A stretch of DNA of 8,159 bases from Flavobacteriaceae bacterium. Lineage in GTDB: Bacteria; Bacteroidota; Bacteroidia; Flavobacteriales; Flavobacteriaceae. The notes beneath the pieces were generated by a model. That model did no database searches. It was not told the DNA's origin and was given only the letters and a program-made list of their open reading frames with translations. The stretch spans positions 1 through 8,159 of the forward strand of contig CANKLK010000098.1 of NCBI GenBank assembly GCA_947482805.1. The letters are read 5' to 3'. Made by a program: the position numbers and the translations under genes. How positions within the stretch are numbered: position 1 is the stretch's first letter; each line of letters opens with the position of its first letter. Shown one piece after another: positions 1 to 6,637 of the stretch.

Positions 1-147
1 ATAAGCAAACGTATTTCCGGAACCATCATTTTTATAGGCCAAATTGCTACTTGCACTAAAAACAGACATAAACGAAAACAGCGCCAACAAGGCAACGAAT
101 GCCCATATGACTTTATCTCCTTTTAAACTGTTTACTAGTTCTTTCAT
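1..147 (-). CDS. ftsW: FtsW, septal peptidoglycan glycosyltransferase (N-terminal 49 residues only)
   Basis: The reading frame starts with ATG at 147 and runs open off the left edge of the window, giving 49 residues that begin MKELVNSLKGDKVIWAF. A short charged N-terminus is followed by a hydrophobic segment at about residues 13-32 and then SASSNLAYKN, which is the typical beginning of flavobacterial FtsW, a SEDS-family membrane glycosyltransferase that polymerises lipid II at the septum together with FtsI. The SEDS catalytic residues lie outside the window. Identification rests on this N-terminus and on position: ftsW normally follows murD in Bacteroidota dcw clusters. The sequence before the start codon is almost pure A/T and is part of an inverted-repeat arm, so translation initiation may be affected by RNA folding. 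RodA is the alternative SEDS protein but is not expected in this operon. Confidence 0.88.
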   Translation of the reverse strand, partial: MKELVNSLKGDKVIWAFVALLALFSFMSVFSASSNLAYKNDGSGNTFAY

Positions 148-152
148 TTTTA

Positions 153-185
153 AATATTAAATTTTAGATTTTAAATATTAAATAT
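153..185. repeat. Left arm of an imperfect inverted repeat flanking the four-helix-bundle gene
   Basis: This A/T-rich arm pairs with 557-589. Read from the inner side, 166-185 is perfectly complementary to 557-576 (20 of 20); continuing outward to 153/589 there are only two mismatches (165/577 and 163/579), giving 31 of 33 pairs. The arm also overlaps a tandem direct repeat: the 15-mer TTTTAAATATTAAAT occurs at 148-162 and again at 169-183, a period of 21 bases. The arm ends 5 bases upstream of the ftsW start codon and begins 3 bases after the stop codon of the four-helix-bundle gene. Low complexity makes some self-complementarity expected, but the matched length and placement are striking. 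Confidence 0.75.
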
Positions 186-188
186 AAT

Positions 189-551
189 CTACTTATTGTT
201 TAACCTGTTGTTTACTGTTTTTAATGTTGACACAAAAATTGCAACCAATTCTCCTGATTCTCTTAGAGGAAATTCCAATTCAGATTGATTAATCCATTTC
301 ATTTCTTCAATAATCTCAAGCCAATATTGAGTTTCATCTGCTTCTTCTAAAACTATATTTAATTTTGCAATAAATTCTCTATCACTTCTAGCTCTACATG
401 CAGCTCTATAATTTGCTCCTACAGAAGTTGCGCTCTTTGCTAATTGATTAATAACAACTCTTGATGAAATAGAATTTGGCAATTTCTCTACTAAATTTAA
501 AACCAAAAGAGAGAATTGCTTCGTTCTATATTTTAATTCATCATTCGTCAT
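189..551 (-). CDS. Four-helix-bundle protein, 23S rRNA intervening-sequence (S23) family
   Basis: This 120-residue soluble protein matches the S23 / four-helix-bundle family (Pfam 23S_rRNA_IVP type) in length and pattern. The family-like core is QLAKSATSVGANYRAA at about residues 36-51, followed by RARSDREFIAKLNIVLEEADETQYWLEII (residues 53-81, shown here only as a span with F60, K63, E69, E70, E73, Y76, W77 and L78 as markers). Helices are predicted near residues 5-24, 30-50, 54-84 and 93-118. There is no signal peptide, membrane segment or visible catalytic motif. Relatives are encoded within 23S rRNA intervening sequences, and related bundles (Avd) accompany diversity-generating retroelements; neither rRNA nor a reverse transcriptase is visible here. 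Function is unknown, probably nucleic-acid or protein binding. It is co-oriented with murD and ftsW but has no role in wall synthesis known to me, so it looks like an insertion into the operon. Confidence 0.88.
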   Translation of the reverse strand: MTNDELKYRTKQFSLLVLNLVEKLPNSISSRVVINQLAKSATSVGANYRAACRARSDREFIAKLNIVLEEADETQYWLEIIEEMKWINQSELEFPLRESGELVAIFVSTLKTVNNRLNNK

Positions 552-556
552 ATTTA

Positions 557-589
557 ATATTTAATATTTAAAATCTGATATTTAATATT
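557..589. repeat. Right arm of the imperfect inverted repeat; overlaps the murD stop codon
   Basis: This arm is the partner of 153-185 (31 of 33 positions pair, with 557-576 perfect). Its outer end, 588-589, lies inside the murD stop codon (TAA read on the minus strand at 590-588), and its inner end is 5 bases from the ATG of the four-helix-bundle gene. It contains ATTTAATATTTAAAA at 559-573, the reverse complement of the 15-mer repeated at 148-162 and 169-183, and further partial copies at 552-563 and 580-588. The whole murD to four-helix-bundle gap therefore consists of this repeat material, with no recognisable Shine-Dalgarno sequence. Confidence 0.75.
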
Positions 590-1922
590 ATAGATTTTTA
601 ACCGCTGCTTTAAATTGATTTCCTCTGTCTTCGTAATTTTGAAATAAATCGAAACTCGCACATGCTGGCGACAATAAAACAGCATCGCCTTTTTCAGCAA
701 TATGCATCGCGGTAATAACAGCATCTCGCATATTATCAACTTCTACCATCATATCAACAACATTCCCAAAAGCGTCAATTATTTTTTTGTTATCAACTCC
801 AAGACAGATAATTGCTTTAACTTTTTCACGAACCAAAGACATTATTTCGCTGTAATCATTTCCTTTATCAACACCCCCAACTATCCAAACTGTTGGCACT
901 GCCATACTATCTAAAGCAAAGAAAGTAGCGTTAACATTGGTCGCTTTGCTATCATTTATATACTGTACGTTTTGGATTTTGAGTACTTTTTCTAAACGAT
1001 GTTCCACCCCTTGAAAATTAGATAGACTTTCACGAATAGTTTCCTTTCTGATTTTCATCAGTTGGGCTACAGAAGTTGCCGCCATAGCGTTTTTCATGTT
1101 GTGCTTTCCTTCAAGAGAGACTTCTCCTGTTTTCATTTCAAATTCTTCGTTGTTGATGATGATGTCCATAGTATCGTTTTTTATAAATGCTCCGTTTTCA
1201 AATGTTTTTGTTAATGAAAAAGGAATTAATTGGGCTTTTGTTTTATTATGTTTGAACCATTCTGAAATCGCTTCGTCATCGGCGTCATAGATGAGATAAT
1301 CGTTCTCTGTTTGGTTCATTGTTATTCTAAATTTTGATGCGATATAGTTTTCATATTTATATTCGTATCGGTCTAAATGATCCGGACTTATATTTGTTAT
1401 TATTGCTATGTCTGGTCTGTACTTTATATTTCCGTCTAATTGAAAACTACTCAACTCTATCACATAGCAATCGTAATTTTCTTCAGCTACTTGCCAGGCG
1501 AAGCTTTTACCGATATTTCCTCCTAAACCCACATTCAATCCGCCTTGTTTTAGCAAATGATACGTTAACATTGTCGTAGTCGTTTTGCCGTTGCTTCCTG
1601 TAATTCCAATTGTTTTAGCAGTGGTGAACTGGGCTGCAAATTCAATTTCTGAAATCACCGGAATTCCCTTTTCCATTAGCTTTTTTACTATTGGAGCTTT
1701 CTCTGGAATCCCCGGACTTTTCATGACTACATCAGCATTTAAAATCAGGGGTTCGGTATGGGTTTCGTCTTCCCATTTAATTTCATACTGTTTAAGAACT
1801 TCTCTGTAATTATCTTTTATTCTTCCGAAATCAGAAACGAAAACATTGTATCCTTGTTTTTTTCCCAAAATGGCCGTTCCAACACCACTTTCACCACCAC
1901 CAAGAATGACCAATCTTTGCAT
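588..1922 (-). CDS. murD: MurD, UDP-N-acetylmuramoyl-L-alanine--D-glutamate ligase
   Basis: MurD is the cytoplasmic ATP-dependent ligase that adds D-glutamate to UDP-MurNAc-L-alanine. The 444-residue protein has all three Mur-ligase domains: an N-terminal Rossmann-like UDP-binding domain beginning [15 protein letters not shown], the central ATPase with P-loop GITGSNGKTTTT (residues 106-117), the DHLDRY motif (181-186) and the likely carbamylated lysine K197 in YIASKFRI, then HNMKNAMAA (274-282), GVEHRLE (305-311), DSKATN (324-329) and SPACASFDLF (418-427). The length equals the family norm. I start at ATG 1922 rather than at the upstream in-frame ATG at 1979, because the family begins directly at the glycine-rich loop and this ATG overlaps the mraY stop by one base (TAATG), implying coupled translation. 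The stop codon touches the inverted repeat that surrounds the next gene. Confidence 0.97.
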   Translation of the reverse strand: MQRLVILGGGESGVGTAILGKKQGYNVFVSDFGRIKDNYREVLKQYEIKWEDETHTEPLILNADVVMKSPGIPEKAPIVKKLMEKGIPVISEIEFAAQFTTAKTIGITGSNGKTTTTMLTYHLLKQGGLNVGLGGNIGKSFAWQVAEENYDCYVIELSSFQLDGNIKYRPDIAIITNISPDHLDRYEYKYENYIASKFRITMNQTENDYLIYDADDEAISEWFKHNKTKAQLIPFSLTKTFENGAFIKNDTMDIIINNEEFEMKTGEVSLEGKHNMKNAMAATSVAQLMKIRKETIRESLSNFQGVEHRLEKVLKIQNVQYINDSKATNVNATFFALDSMAVPTVWIVGGVDKGNDYSEIMSLVREKVKAIICLGVDNKKIIDAFGNVVDMMVEVDNMRDAVITAMHIAEKGDAVLLSPACASFDLFQNYEDRGNQFKAAVKNL

Positions 1923-3145
1923 TATCTCAATTTTAATGTGACAATAGATACAATAGCCAGTAGAATTGCAACAATCCAAAAACGGGTTACAATTTTACTT
2001 TCATGATATCCTTTCTTTTGATAATGATGATGTAATGGCGACATGAGGAAAATTCGTCTTCCTTCCCCAAATCGTTTCTTAGTGTATTTGAAATAAGAAA
2101 CTTGAAGAATAACGGATAAGCTTTCGGCAAAAAAGATGGCACATAATACCGGCAATAACATTTCTTTACGAACAGAAATAGCTAATACGGCGATAATTCC
2201 ACCGATAGTTAAACTACCTGTATCGCCCATAAATACTGTTGCGGGAAAGGAATTGTACCAAAGAAACCCGATCAATGCCCCAACGAAAGCTGAGATAAAA
2301 ACCGTCATTTCACCAGAATTTGGGATGTACATAATGTTTAGGTAACTTGATAGAATAACGTTACCCGAAACGAAAGTAAAAATTCCGAGTGCGAGTACGG
2401 AAATAGCCGAAGTTCCGGCAGCTAAACCATCTATCCCGTCTGTTAAATTGGCTCCGTTAGAAACAGCTGTAATAATGAAAATTACGATTGGAATAAAAAC
2501 CAACCAAGCCCAATTCTGATAATCATTGCCTGTCCATTCTATGATTTTGGCATAATCCAATTCATTGTTTTTGGTAAATGGGATTGTTGTAACCGTTGAT
2601 TTTGTTTCAACTGGCGTTTGAGATGCATTCTCTGTTTGATTGAAGGTTATTGGTGTTGTAGATTTTTCTCTAACAGTAACTCCGGGATGAAAATATAAAA
2701 CTGAGCCAACAATCAAACCCAAACCAACCTGACCAAAAACCTTAAAAATTCCTTTTAGACCTTGTTTATCTTTTTTGAATATTTTTATATAATCGTCAAC
2801 AAACCCAATGGTTCCCATCCAAAGTGTGGTTACAACCAAAAGGATGATATAGATATTATTTAATTTGGTTAACAACAAAACCGGAATTAAAGTAGCAATG
2901 ATGATAATTAATCCACCCATTGTTGGCGTTCCCGCTTTTTGAGTTTGCCCCTCAAGACCAAGCTCTCTAACCGTTTCACCCACTTGTTGGTTTCTCAAGA
3001 AAGTGATGATTTTTTTTCCGTAAATGGTTGAAATCATCAGCGAAAGTATTAACGCCAAAGCCGAACGAAAAGTAATGTATTGGAAAACACCTGCGCCAGG
3101 CACATCCATTGTTTTGTCGAGGTATTCAAATAAATAATATAACAT
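1922..3145 (-). CDS. mraY: MraY, phospho-N-acetylmuramoyl-pentapeptide transferase
   Basis: MraY is the integral membrane enzyme that transfers phospho-MurNAc-pentapeptide to undecaprenyl phosphate, making lipid I. The 407 residues hold about ten hydrophobic segments. Diagnostic motifs are all present: GTPTMGG (72-78), the Mg-binding DDY (117-119), [11 protein letters not shown] (230-240), FMGDTGS (305-311) and the cytoplasmic loop HHH (372-374) before the last membrane segments. It is about 45 residues longer than the 360-residue E. coli enzyme. The extra length is mostly a hydrophilic, Thr/Asn-rich loop at about residues 154-212 between the fourth and fifth membrane segments, which would face the periplasm. 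Long MraY proteins of this kind are, as I recall, usual in Bacteroidota. The ATG at 3145 follows murE by 22 bases and the stop overlaps murD by one base. Confidence 0.97.
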   Translation of the reverse strand: MLYYLFEYLDKTMDVPGAGVFQYITFRSALALILSLMISTIYGKKIITFLRNQQVGETVRELGLEGQTQKAGTPTMGGLIIIIATLIPVLLLTKLNNIYIILLVVTTLWMGTIGFVDDYIKIFKKDKQGLKGIFKVFGQVGLGLIVGSVLYFHPGVTVREKSTTPITFNQTENASQTPVETKSTVTTIPFTKNNELDYAKIIEWTGNDYQNWAWLVFIPIVIFIITAVSNGANLTDGIDGLAAGTSAISVLALGIFTFVSGNVILSSYLNIMYIPNSGEMTVFISAFVGALIGFLWYNSFPATVFMGDTGSLTIGGIIAVLAISVRKEMLLPVLCAIFFAESLSVILQVSYFKYTKKRFGEGRRIFLMSPLHHHYQKKGYHESKIVTRFWIVAILLAIVSIVTLKLR

Positions 3146-3149
3146 ATTT

Positions 3150-3176
3150 GGTTATGTGTTAATTCGGTTATTTGTT
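3150..3176. repeat. Short direct repeat across the murE stop / mraY leader
   Basis: GGTTATGTGTT (3150-3160) and GGTTATTTGTT (3166-3176) match at 10 of 11 positions with a 16-base period. The second copy covers the murE stop codon and its last codons; the first lies in the short leader of mraY, 5 bases upstream of its start codon. It may be a small local duplication that lengthened this 22-base spacer, or a chance match in A/T-rich sequence. No function is implied. Confidence 0.4.
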
Positions 3177-4631
3177 AAGTTGTTCTAAAGTTTCTTTTAC
3201 AATTTCCATATCGTCAAAATCATGGCGAACTCCGTTAATTTCCTGATACGTTTCATGCCCTTTTCCTGCAATTAGAATGATATCATTTTGGCTTGCCAAT
3301 TGACAAGCTGTTTTAATAGCTTGCTTTCTATCAACTATGGACAATGTTTTTCTTTGATTTTGTGGTTGCACACCCTCTTCCATATCGGCAATAATGACGA
3401 TTGGATCTTCTGTTCTCGGATTGTCAGACGTGATGATCACTTTATTGCTCATAGTTGAAGCAATGTTTGCCATGATTGGTCTTTTTGTTTTATCTCTATC
3501 GCCTCCGCAACCTACAACGGTTATTAATTGCTCGTTATTAGTACGAATGTCATTGATGGTTTTTAAAACATTTTCTAAAGCATCCGGTGTATGAGCATAA
3601 TCAACAATTGCCGTAATTTTTGTATCAGAAACTATAAATTGAAAACGTCCTGAAACACTTTCCAATTCTGATAATAATCGCAATGCTTCTAATTTATCCA
3701 TTCCTAATTCAACTGCAGTGGCGTAAATTGCTAACAAATTATAAGCGTTGAAAGTTCCGATTAAACGAACCCAAACTTCATTTTCATTTATTTTTAAAAG
3801 CAATCCTGATAATTGGTTTTCTAAAATTTGTGCTTTATAATCGGCGTAGGATTTTAAAGCATAAGTCAGTTTTCGGGCTACGGTATTTTGAATCATTACT
3901 AAACCGTTTTTATCATCAATGTTTGTCAAAGCAAAAGCTGATTTAGGCAAATAATCAAAAAATAATTTCTTTACATCACGGTAGTCTGCAAATGTTGGAT
4001 GATAATCTAAATGATCGTGAGACAAATTGGTAAAAACGCCACCTTCAAAATGTAATGCTTCCGTACGTTTTTGATGAATTCCGTGTGAACTCACTTCCAT
4101 AAAGCAATACTCAATACCCATTTCGCTCATTTCTGCCAAATAATAATTGATAGTCAACGAATCCGGTGTAGTATGTGTTGCTTTATATTCTTTATCATCA
4201 ACCATAATTTTTACGGTTGACAACAATCCTACTTTGTAGCCTGCTTTTTGGAATAATTGGTATAATAGAGACGCTATGGTTGTTTTACCATTCGTTCCAG
4301 TTATACCAACTAATTTTAATTTTTGTGATGGATTTCCATAATAATTCGCTGCCAAAAATGCTAAGGCCGTATTGGTATCTTTTACTTGAATATAGGTAAC
4401 TCCGGTAACAATTACTTCCGGCAAGGTATCACATACGATTACCGTTGCTCCAAGATTTATCGCTTTTTCAATAAAGTCATGACCATTAGAAACGGTGCCA
4501 CGAATGGCCACAAAAACATCATTCTCAATAATTTTTCTTGAGTCAAATTCAATTTTGTTGATAGTCATTTCTGTCGAACCTTTTACCGCTTCGATAGCAA
4601 CTTTATATAATATGTCTTTTAAAATAATCAC
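3168..4631 (-). CDS. murE: MurE, UDP-MurNAc-L-Ala-D-Glu--meso-diaminopimelate ligase
   Basis: MurE is the cytoplasmic ligase adding the third amino acid of the peptidoglycan stem peptide. In the 487 residues I see an N-terminal UDP-substrate domain (FDSRKI at 29-34, FVAIRG at 40-45), the P-loop GITGTNGKTT (109-118), HTTPDSL (153-159), EVSSHG (179-184), NLSHDHLDYH (202-211), the probable carbamylated lysine K221 in YRDVKKLFF, SGRFQ (327-331), DYAHTPD (344-350), GCGGDRD (374-380) and GKGHE (456-460). DNPR at 403-406 is the motif of meso-diaminopimelate-adding enzymes, so DAP rather than lysine is predicted. The start codon is GTG (4631-4629), overlapping the ftsI TGA in a GTGA quartet; the next in-frame Met, residue 22, would remove conserved N-terminal sequence. 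murF, which follows murE in many proteobacteria, is absent here. Confidence 0.97.
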   Translation of the reverse strand: MIILKDILYKVAIEAVKGSTEMTINKIEFDSRKIIENDVFVAIRGTVSNGHDFIEKAINLGATVIVCDTLPEVIVTGVTYIQVKDTNTALAFLAANYYGNPSQKLKLVGITGTNGKTTIASLLYQLFQKAGYKVGLLSTVKIMVDDKEYKATHTTPDSLTINYYLAEMSEMGIEYCFMEVSSHGIHQKRTEALHFEGGVFTNLSHDHLDYHPTFADYRDVKKLFFDYLPKSAFALTNIDDKNGLVMIQNTVARKLTYALKSYADYKAQILENQLSGLLLKINENEVWVRLIGTFNAYNLLAIYATAVELGMDKLEALRLLSELESVSGRFQFIVSDTKITAIVDYAHTPDALENVLKTINDIRTNNEQLITVVGCGGDRDKTKRPIMANIASTMSNKVIITSDNPRTEDPIVIIADMEEGVQPQNQRKTLSIVDRKQAIKTACQLASQNDIILIAGKGHETYQEINGVRHDFDDMEIVKETLEQLNK

Positions 4632-6637
4632 GATAATTCGAGTATGATTGTTTTGTTTTTATCCAATGATTCTCCGGCAGGAATTGATTGTTTTTTTACT
4701 TTTCCGATACCAATAACTTTTACTTTTAGTTTTAAATTTTCTAAAAGCGCCACAGCATCCATTCCGCTCATTCCTTTTAGGTTTGGAATCACTTTACTAA
4801 CTGATGATGATTTGATTTTATAATCATCATAAGCCAATTCCTGTTTGCGGATTTTTTTATTCAGATTACTAATTTCATTTGTTGATGGAGAATCAGTAAA
4901 TATCTTTTGCGCAATACGTTTGAAAACAGGACCGGCCACATCGGCACCATAATAATTGTTTCCGGAAGTGTTAGGCTTATGAACGACAACGATGCAGGAA
5001 TATTTTGGATTTTCAACAGGGAAGAATCCAACGAAGGAAGAAATGTAATGCTTTTCGCTTCCACCATTTTTACCATAATTGGCTTGAGCTGTACCTGTTT
5101 TACCAGCCATTGAAAAATTTTTAGAATATAAATCTTTACCTGTCCCTCTTTTAACCACATTTTGTAAAACCGCTTTAAGTTTTCCAATGGTTTCGATAGA
5201 ACAAATCTTTGGATTAATGACTTCTTTTTTATACGTTTTAATAACTTTATTCCACTCTTTTATTTCCGAAACAAATTGAGGTTTTACCATTTCGCCATTG
5301 TTTGCAACAGCATTGTATAGAGTCAATGTTTGCATCGGAGTCATTGCCACACTGTATCCAAATGCCATCCATGGTAATGTGTTTCTTTCCCACCCTTTCT
5401 CTCCCGGTTTATGAACGATTGGCTTTCCCTCACCTTGAAACGGCAATCCAAGTGGTCTATCCAAACCCATATTTGAAATTCTATCTATAAACTCTTGTGG
5501 GTTGTTTTTGTAATTTTCATAAACCGCCTGAACCATTATCGTATTAGAAGAAACCTCAAAACCACGTGCCAACGAAATTCTGCCATAACCACCTTCATGA
5601 GAATCGCGAACTTTATCCTTACCATAAACAACTATTCCTCCTTTACTATCATAAACTTTACTGGTGTCAATTTTATGATCATCAAGTAAAGCAATCATGT
5701 CGACTAGCTTAAAAGTTGAACCTGGTTCATGAGATTCTTTAATAGCATAATTTTCAGTTTCAAAATAAGTGGAATCAGTTTCGTTTAACTTTCCTAAATT
5801 AGAAATGGCTTTGATTCTTCCGGTTTTGGTTTCCATCACAACAACACAACCGTGCTCTGCTTTAAATTTGTTCAATGTTTTCAACAAAGCATGATGTGCA
5901 ATGTCCTGAATGTAAACATCAATAGTAGAAATAACATCATAACCATCTTGTGGGTCAACTTCATTGACATCTTTAATTGGTTTCCACTGGCCTTTTGCTA
6001 TTTTTTGTTTTAAGACTTTGCCGTCTTTTCCATTAAGATACTTTCTATAAGACCATTCAATTCCTTTTCCAACTCGGATTCCGTTTTCATCAATTCTGTC
6101 GTAACCAATAGTTCTTTCAGCAATTTTACCAATCGGATGTTCGCGAACTGTTTCCTGTTCGGTAATCATTCCACCTTCGTTTGCTCCTAAATTAAAAAGT
6201 GGAAATTCTTTAATTTTTACATATTCCGAGTAGCTCAAATCACTCGCAATTAGTAAATATCTATTCTTGTTGCCACGAGCCATTCTTAATTGGGTGTGAT
6301 AAAAAGAACTGGATTTACTCAACATTTTTGCTAACGAATCTGCTAATGGCTTTACATTTTTTTCAAAAGCATCGCCTTTTGGTGCCACTGCATCAAAACG
6401 AATATTATACTTTGGGATTGATGTTGCTAATAAACTTCCGTCAGAAGAATAAATATTTCCTTTATTAGCAGGAATCACAAAGTTTCTAACGGTTCTTTCT
6501 TTCGCTAATTTTCGTAAATAATCACCTTGAGACCATTGAATTTTGGTCAATTTGAAAGTTACCAATACAGCCATTATAAAGATGCTAAATGCAACTAAAT
6601 AGATTCGATAAGAGATATGTTTATCTTCTACTGCCAT
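4628..6637 (-). CDS. ftsI: FtsI/PBP3-type septal transpeptidase with C-terminal PASTA domain
   Basis: This class B penicillin-binding protein crosslinks peptidoglycan at the septum in the periplasm. It has a short cytoplasmic tail, a membrane anchor at about residues 11-31, a PBP dimerisation domain at about 50-220 (RGN-like loop replaced by NKGNIYSSDG at 58-67), and a transpeptidase domain at about 235-580. The active-site motifs are complete: STFK with nucleophile S307 and K310, SSN at 363-365, and KTGT at 513-516. Residues about 612-669 form one PASTA domain (VIPNLKGMSGMDAVALLENL at 616-635 is its start), linked by a charged stretch at about 585-610. At 669 residues it is longer than E. 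coli FtsI (588), in part because of that tail. It overlaps ftsL by 10 bases and murE by 4. PBP2 of elongation is an unlikely alternative given the operon position. Confidence 0.95.
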   Translation of the reverse strand: MAVEDKHISYRIYLVAFSIFIMAVLVTFKLTKIQWSQGDYLRKLAKERTVRNFVIPANKGNIYSSDGSLLATSIPKYNIRFDAVAPKGDAFEKNVKPLADSLAKMLSKSSSFYHTQLRMARGNKNRYLLIASDLSYSEYVKIKEFPLFNLGANEGGMITEQETVREHPIGKIAERTIGYDRIDENGIRVGKGIEWSYRKYLNGKDGKVLKQKIAKGQWKPIKDVNEVDPQDGYDVISTIDVYIQDIAHHALLKTLNKFKAEHGCVVVMETKTGRIKAISNLGKLNETDSTYFETENYAIKESHEPGSTFKLVDMIALLDDHKIDTSKVYDSKGGIVVYGKDKVRDSHEGGYGRISLARGFEVSSNTIMVQAVYENYKNNPQEFIDRISNMGLDRPLGLPFQGEGKPIVHKPGEKGWERNTLPWMAFGYSVAMTPMQTLTLYNAVANNGEMVKPQFVSEIKEWNKVIKTYKKEVINPKICSIETIGKLKAVLQNVVKRGTGKDLYSKNFSMAGKTGTAQANYGKNGGSEKHYISSFVGFFPVENPKYSCIVVVHKPNTSGNNYYGADVAGPVFKRIAQKIFTDSPSTNEISNLNKKIRKQELAYDDYKIKSSSVSKVIPNLKGMSGMDAVALLENLKLKVKVIGIGKVKKQSIPAGESLDKNKTIILELS

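Larger units (their letters stand above)
153..589 (-). other. Candidate IVS-like element: inverted repeat enclosing an S23-family ORF
   Basis: The two 33-base arms and the gene between them form one compact unit of 437 bases. The loop between the arms' inner ends (186-556) is 371 bases, and the ORF with its stop codon uses 363 of them, leaving 3 bases on the stop side and 5 on the start side. In the operon transcript the arms could form a long, almost all-A-U stem with the ORF in the loop. The family protein is known from intervening sequences in 23S rRNA that have this same stem-plus-ORF plan. That this is a mobile or inserted unit is inference: no target-site duplication could be recognised in the A/T-rich flanks, and no transposase is present. 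Confidence 0.45.

Noticed and set aside
148..188. Rho-independent terminator between the four-helix-bundle gene and ftsW
   Set aside because: The pairing potential is almost exclusively A/T, with no GC-rich stem followed by a U-tract, and the partner arm lies about 370 bases away; it fits a long-range stem rather than a terminator.
148..590. CRISPR-like repeats or an insertion sequence
   Set aside because: The repeats are two flanking A/T arms rather than regularly spaced repeats with unique spacers, and the enclosed ORF has no transposase motifs.
554..739. 61-residue minus-strand frame overlapping the end of murD
   Set aside because: It is a shadow of murD in another frame, and its C-terminal repeats (KIYNIKYQILNIKY) are only the translation of the A/T-rich inverted-repeat arm.
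1334..1579. Plus-strand frames opposite murD (and similar ones opposite mraY, murE, ftsI and rsmH)
   Set aside because: All lie antisense to genes with complete motifs, are short and have low-complexity composition; there is no sign of independent coding.
1923..1979. N-terminal extension of MurD from an upstream in-frame ATG at 1979
   Set aside because: The added 19 residues are Cys/Tyr-rich, lie within mraY coding sequence, and do not resemble the family, which starts right at the LVILGGGESG loop; ATG 1922 also gives the TAATG coupling.
4861..5187. 108-residue minus-strand frame inside ftsI
   Set aside because: It overlaps the intact transpeptidase domain with the KTGT motif; the peptide matches no family I know and is best explained as an alternate-frame shadow.
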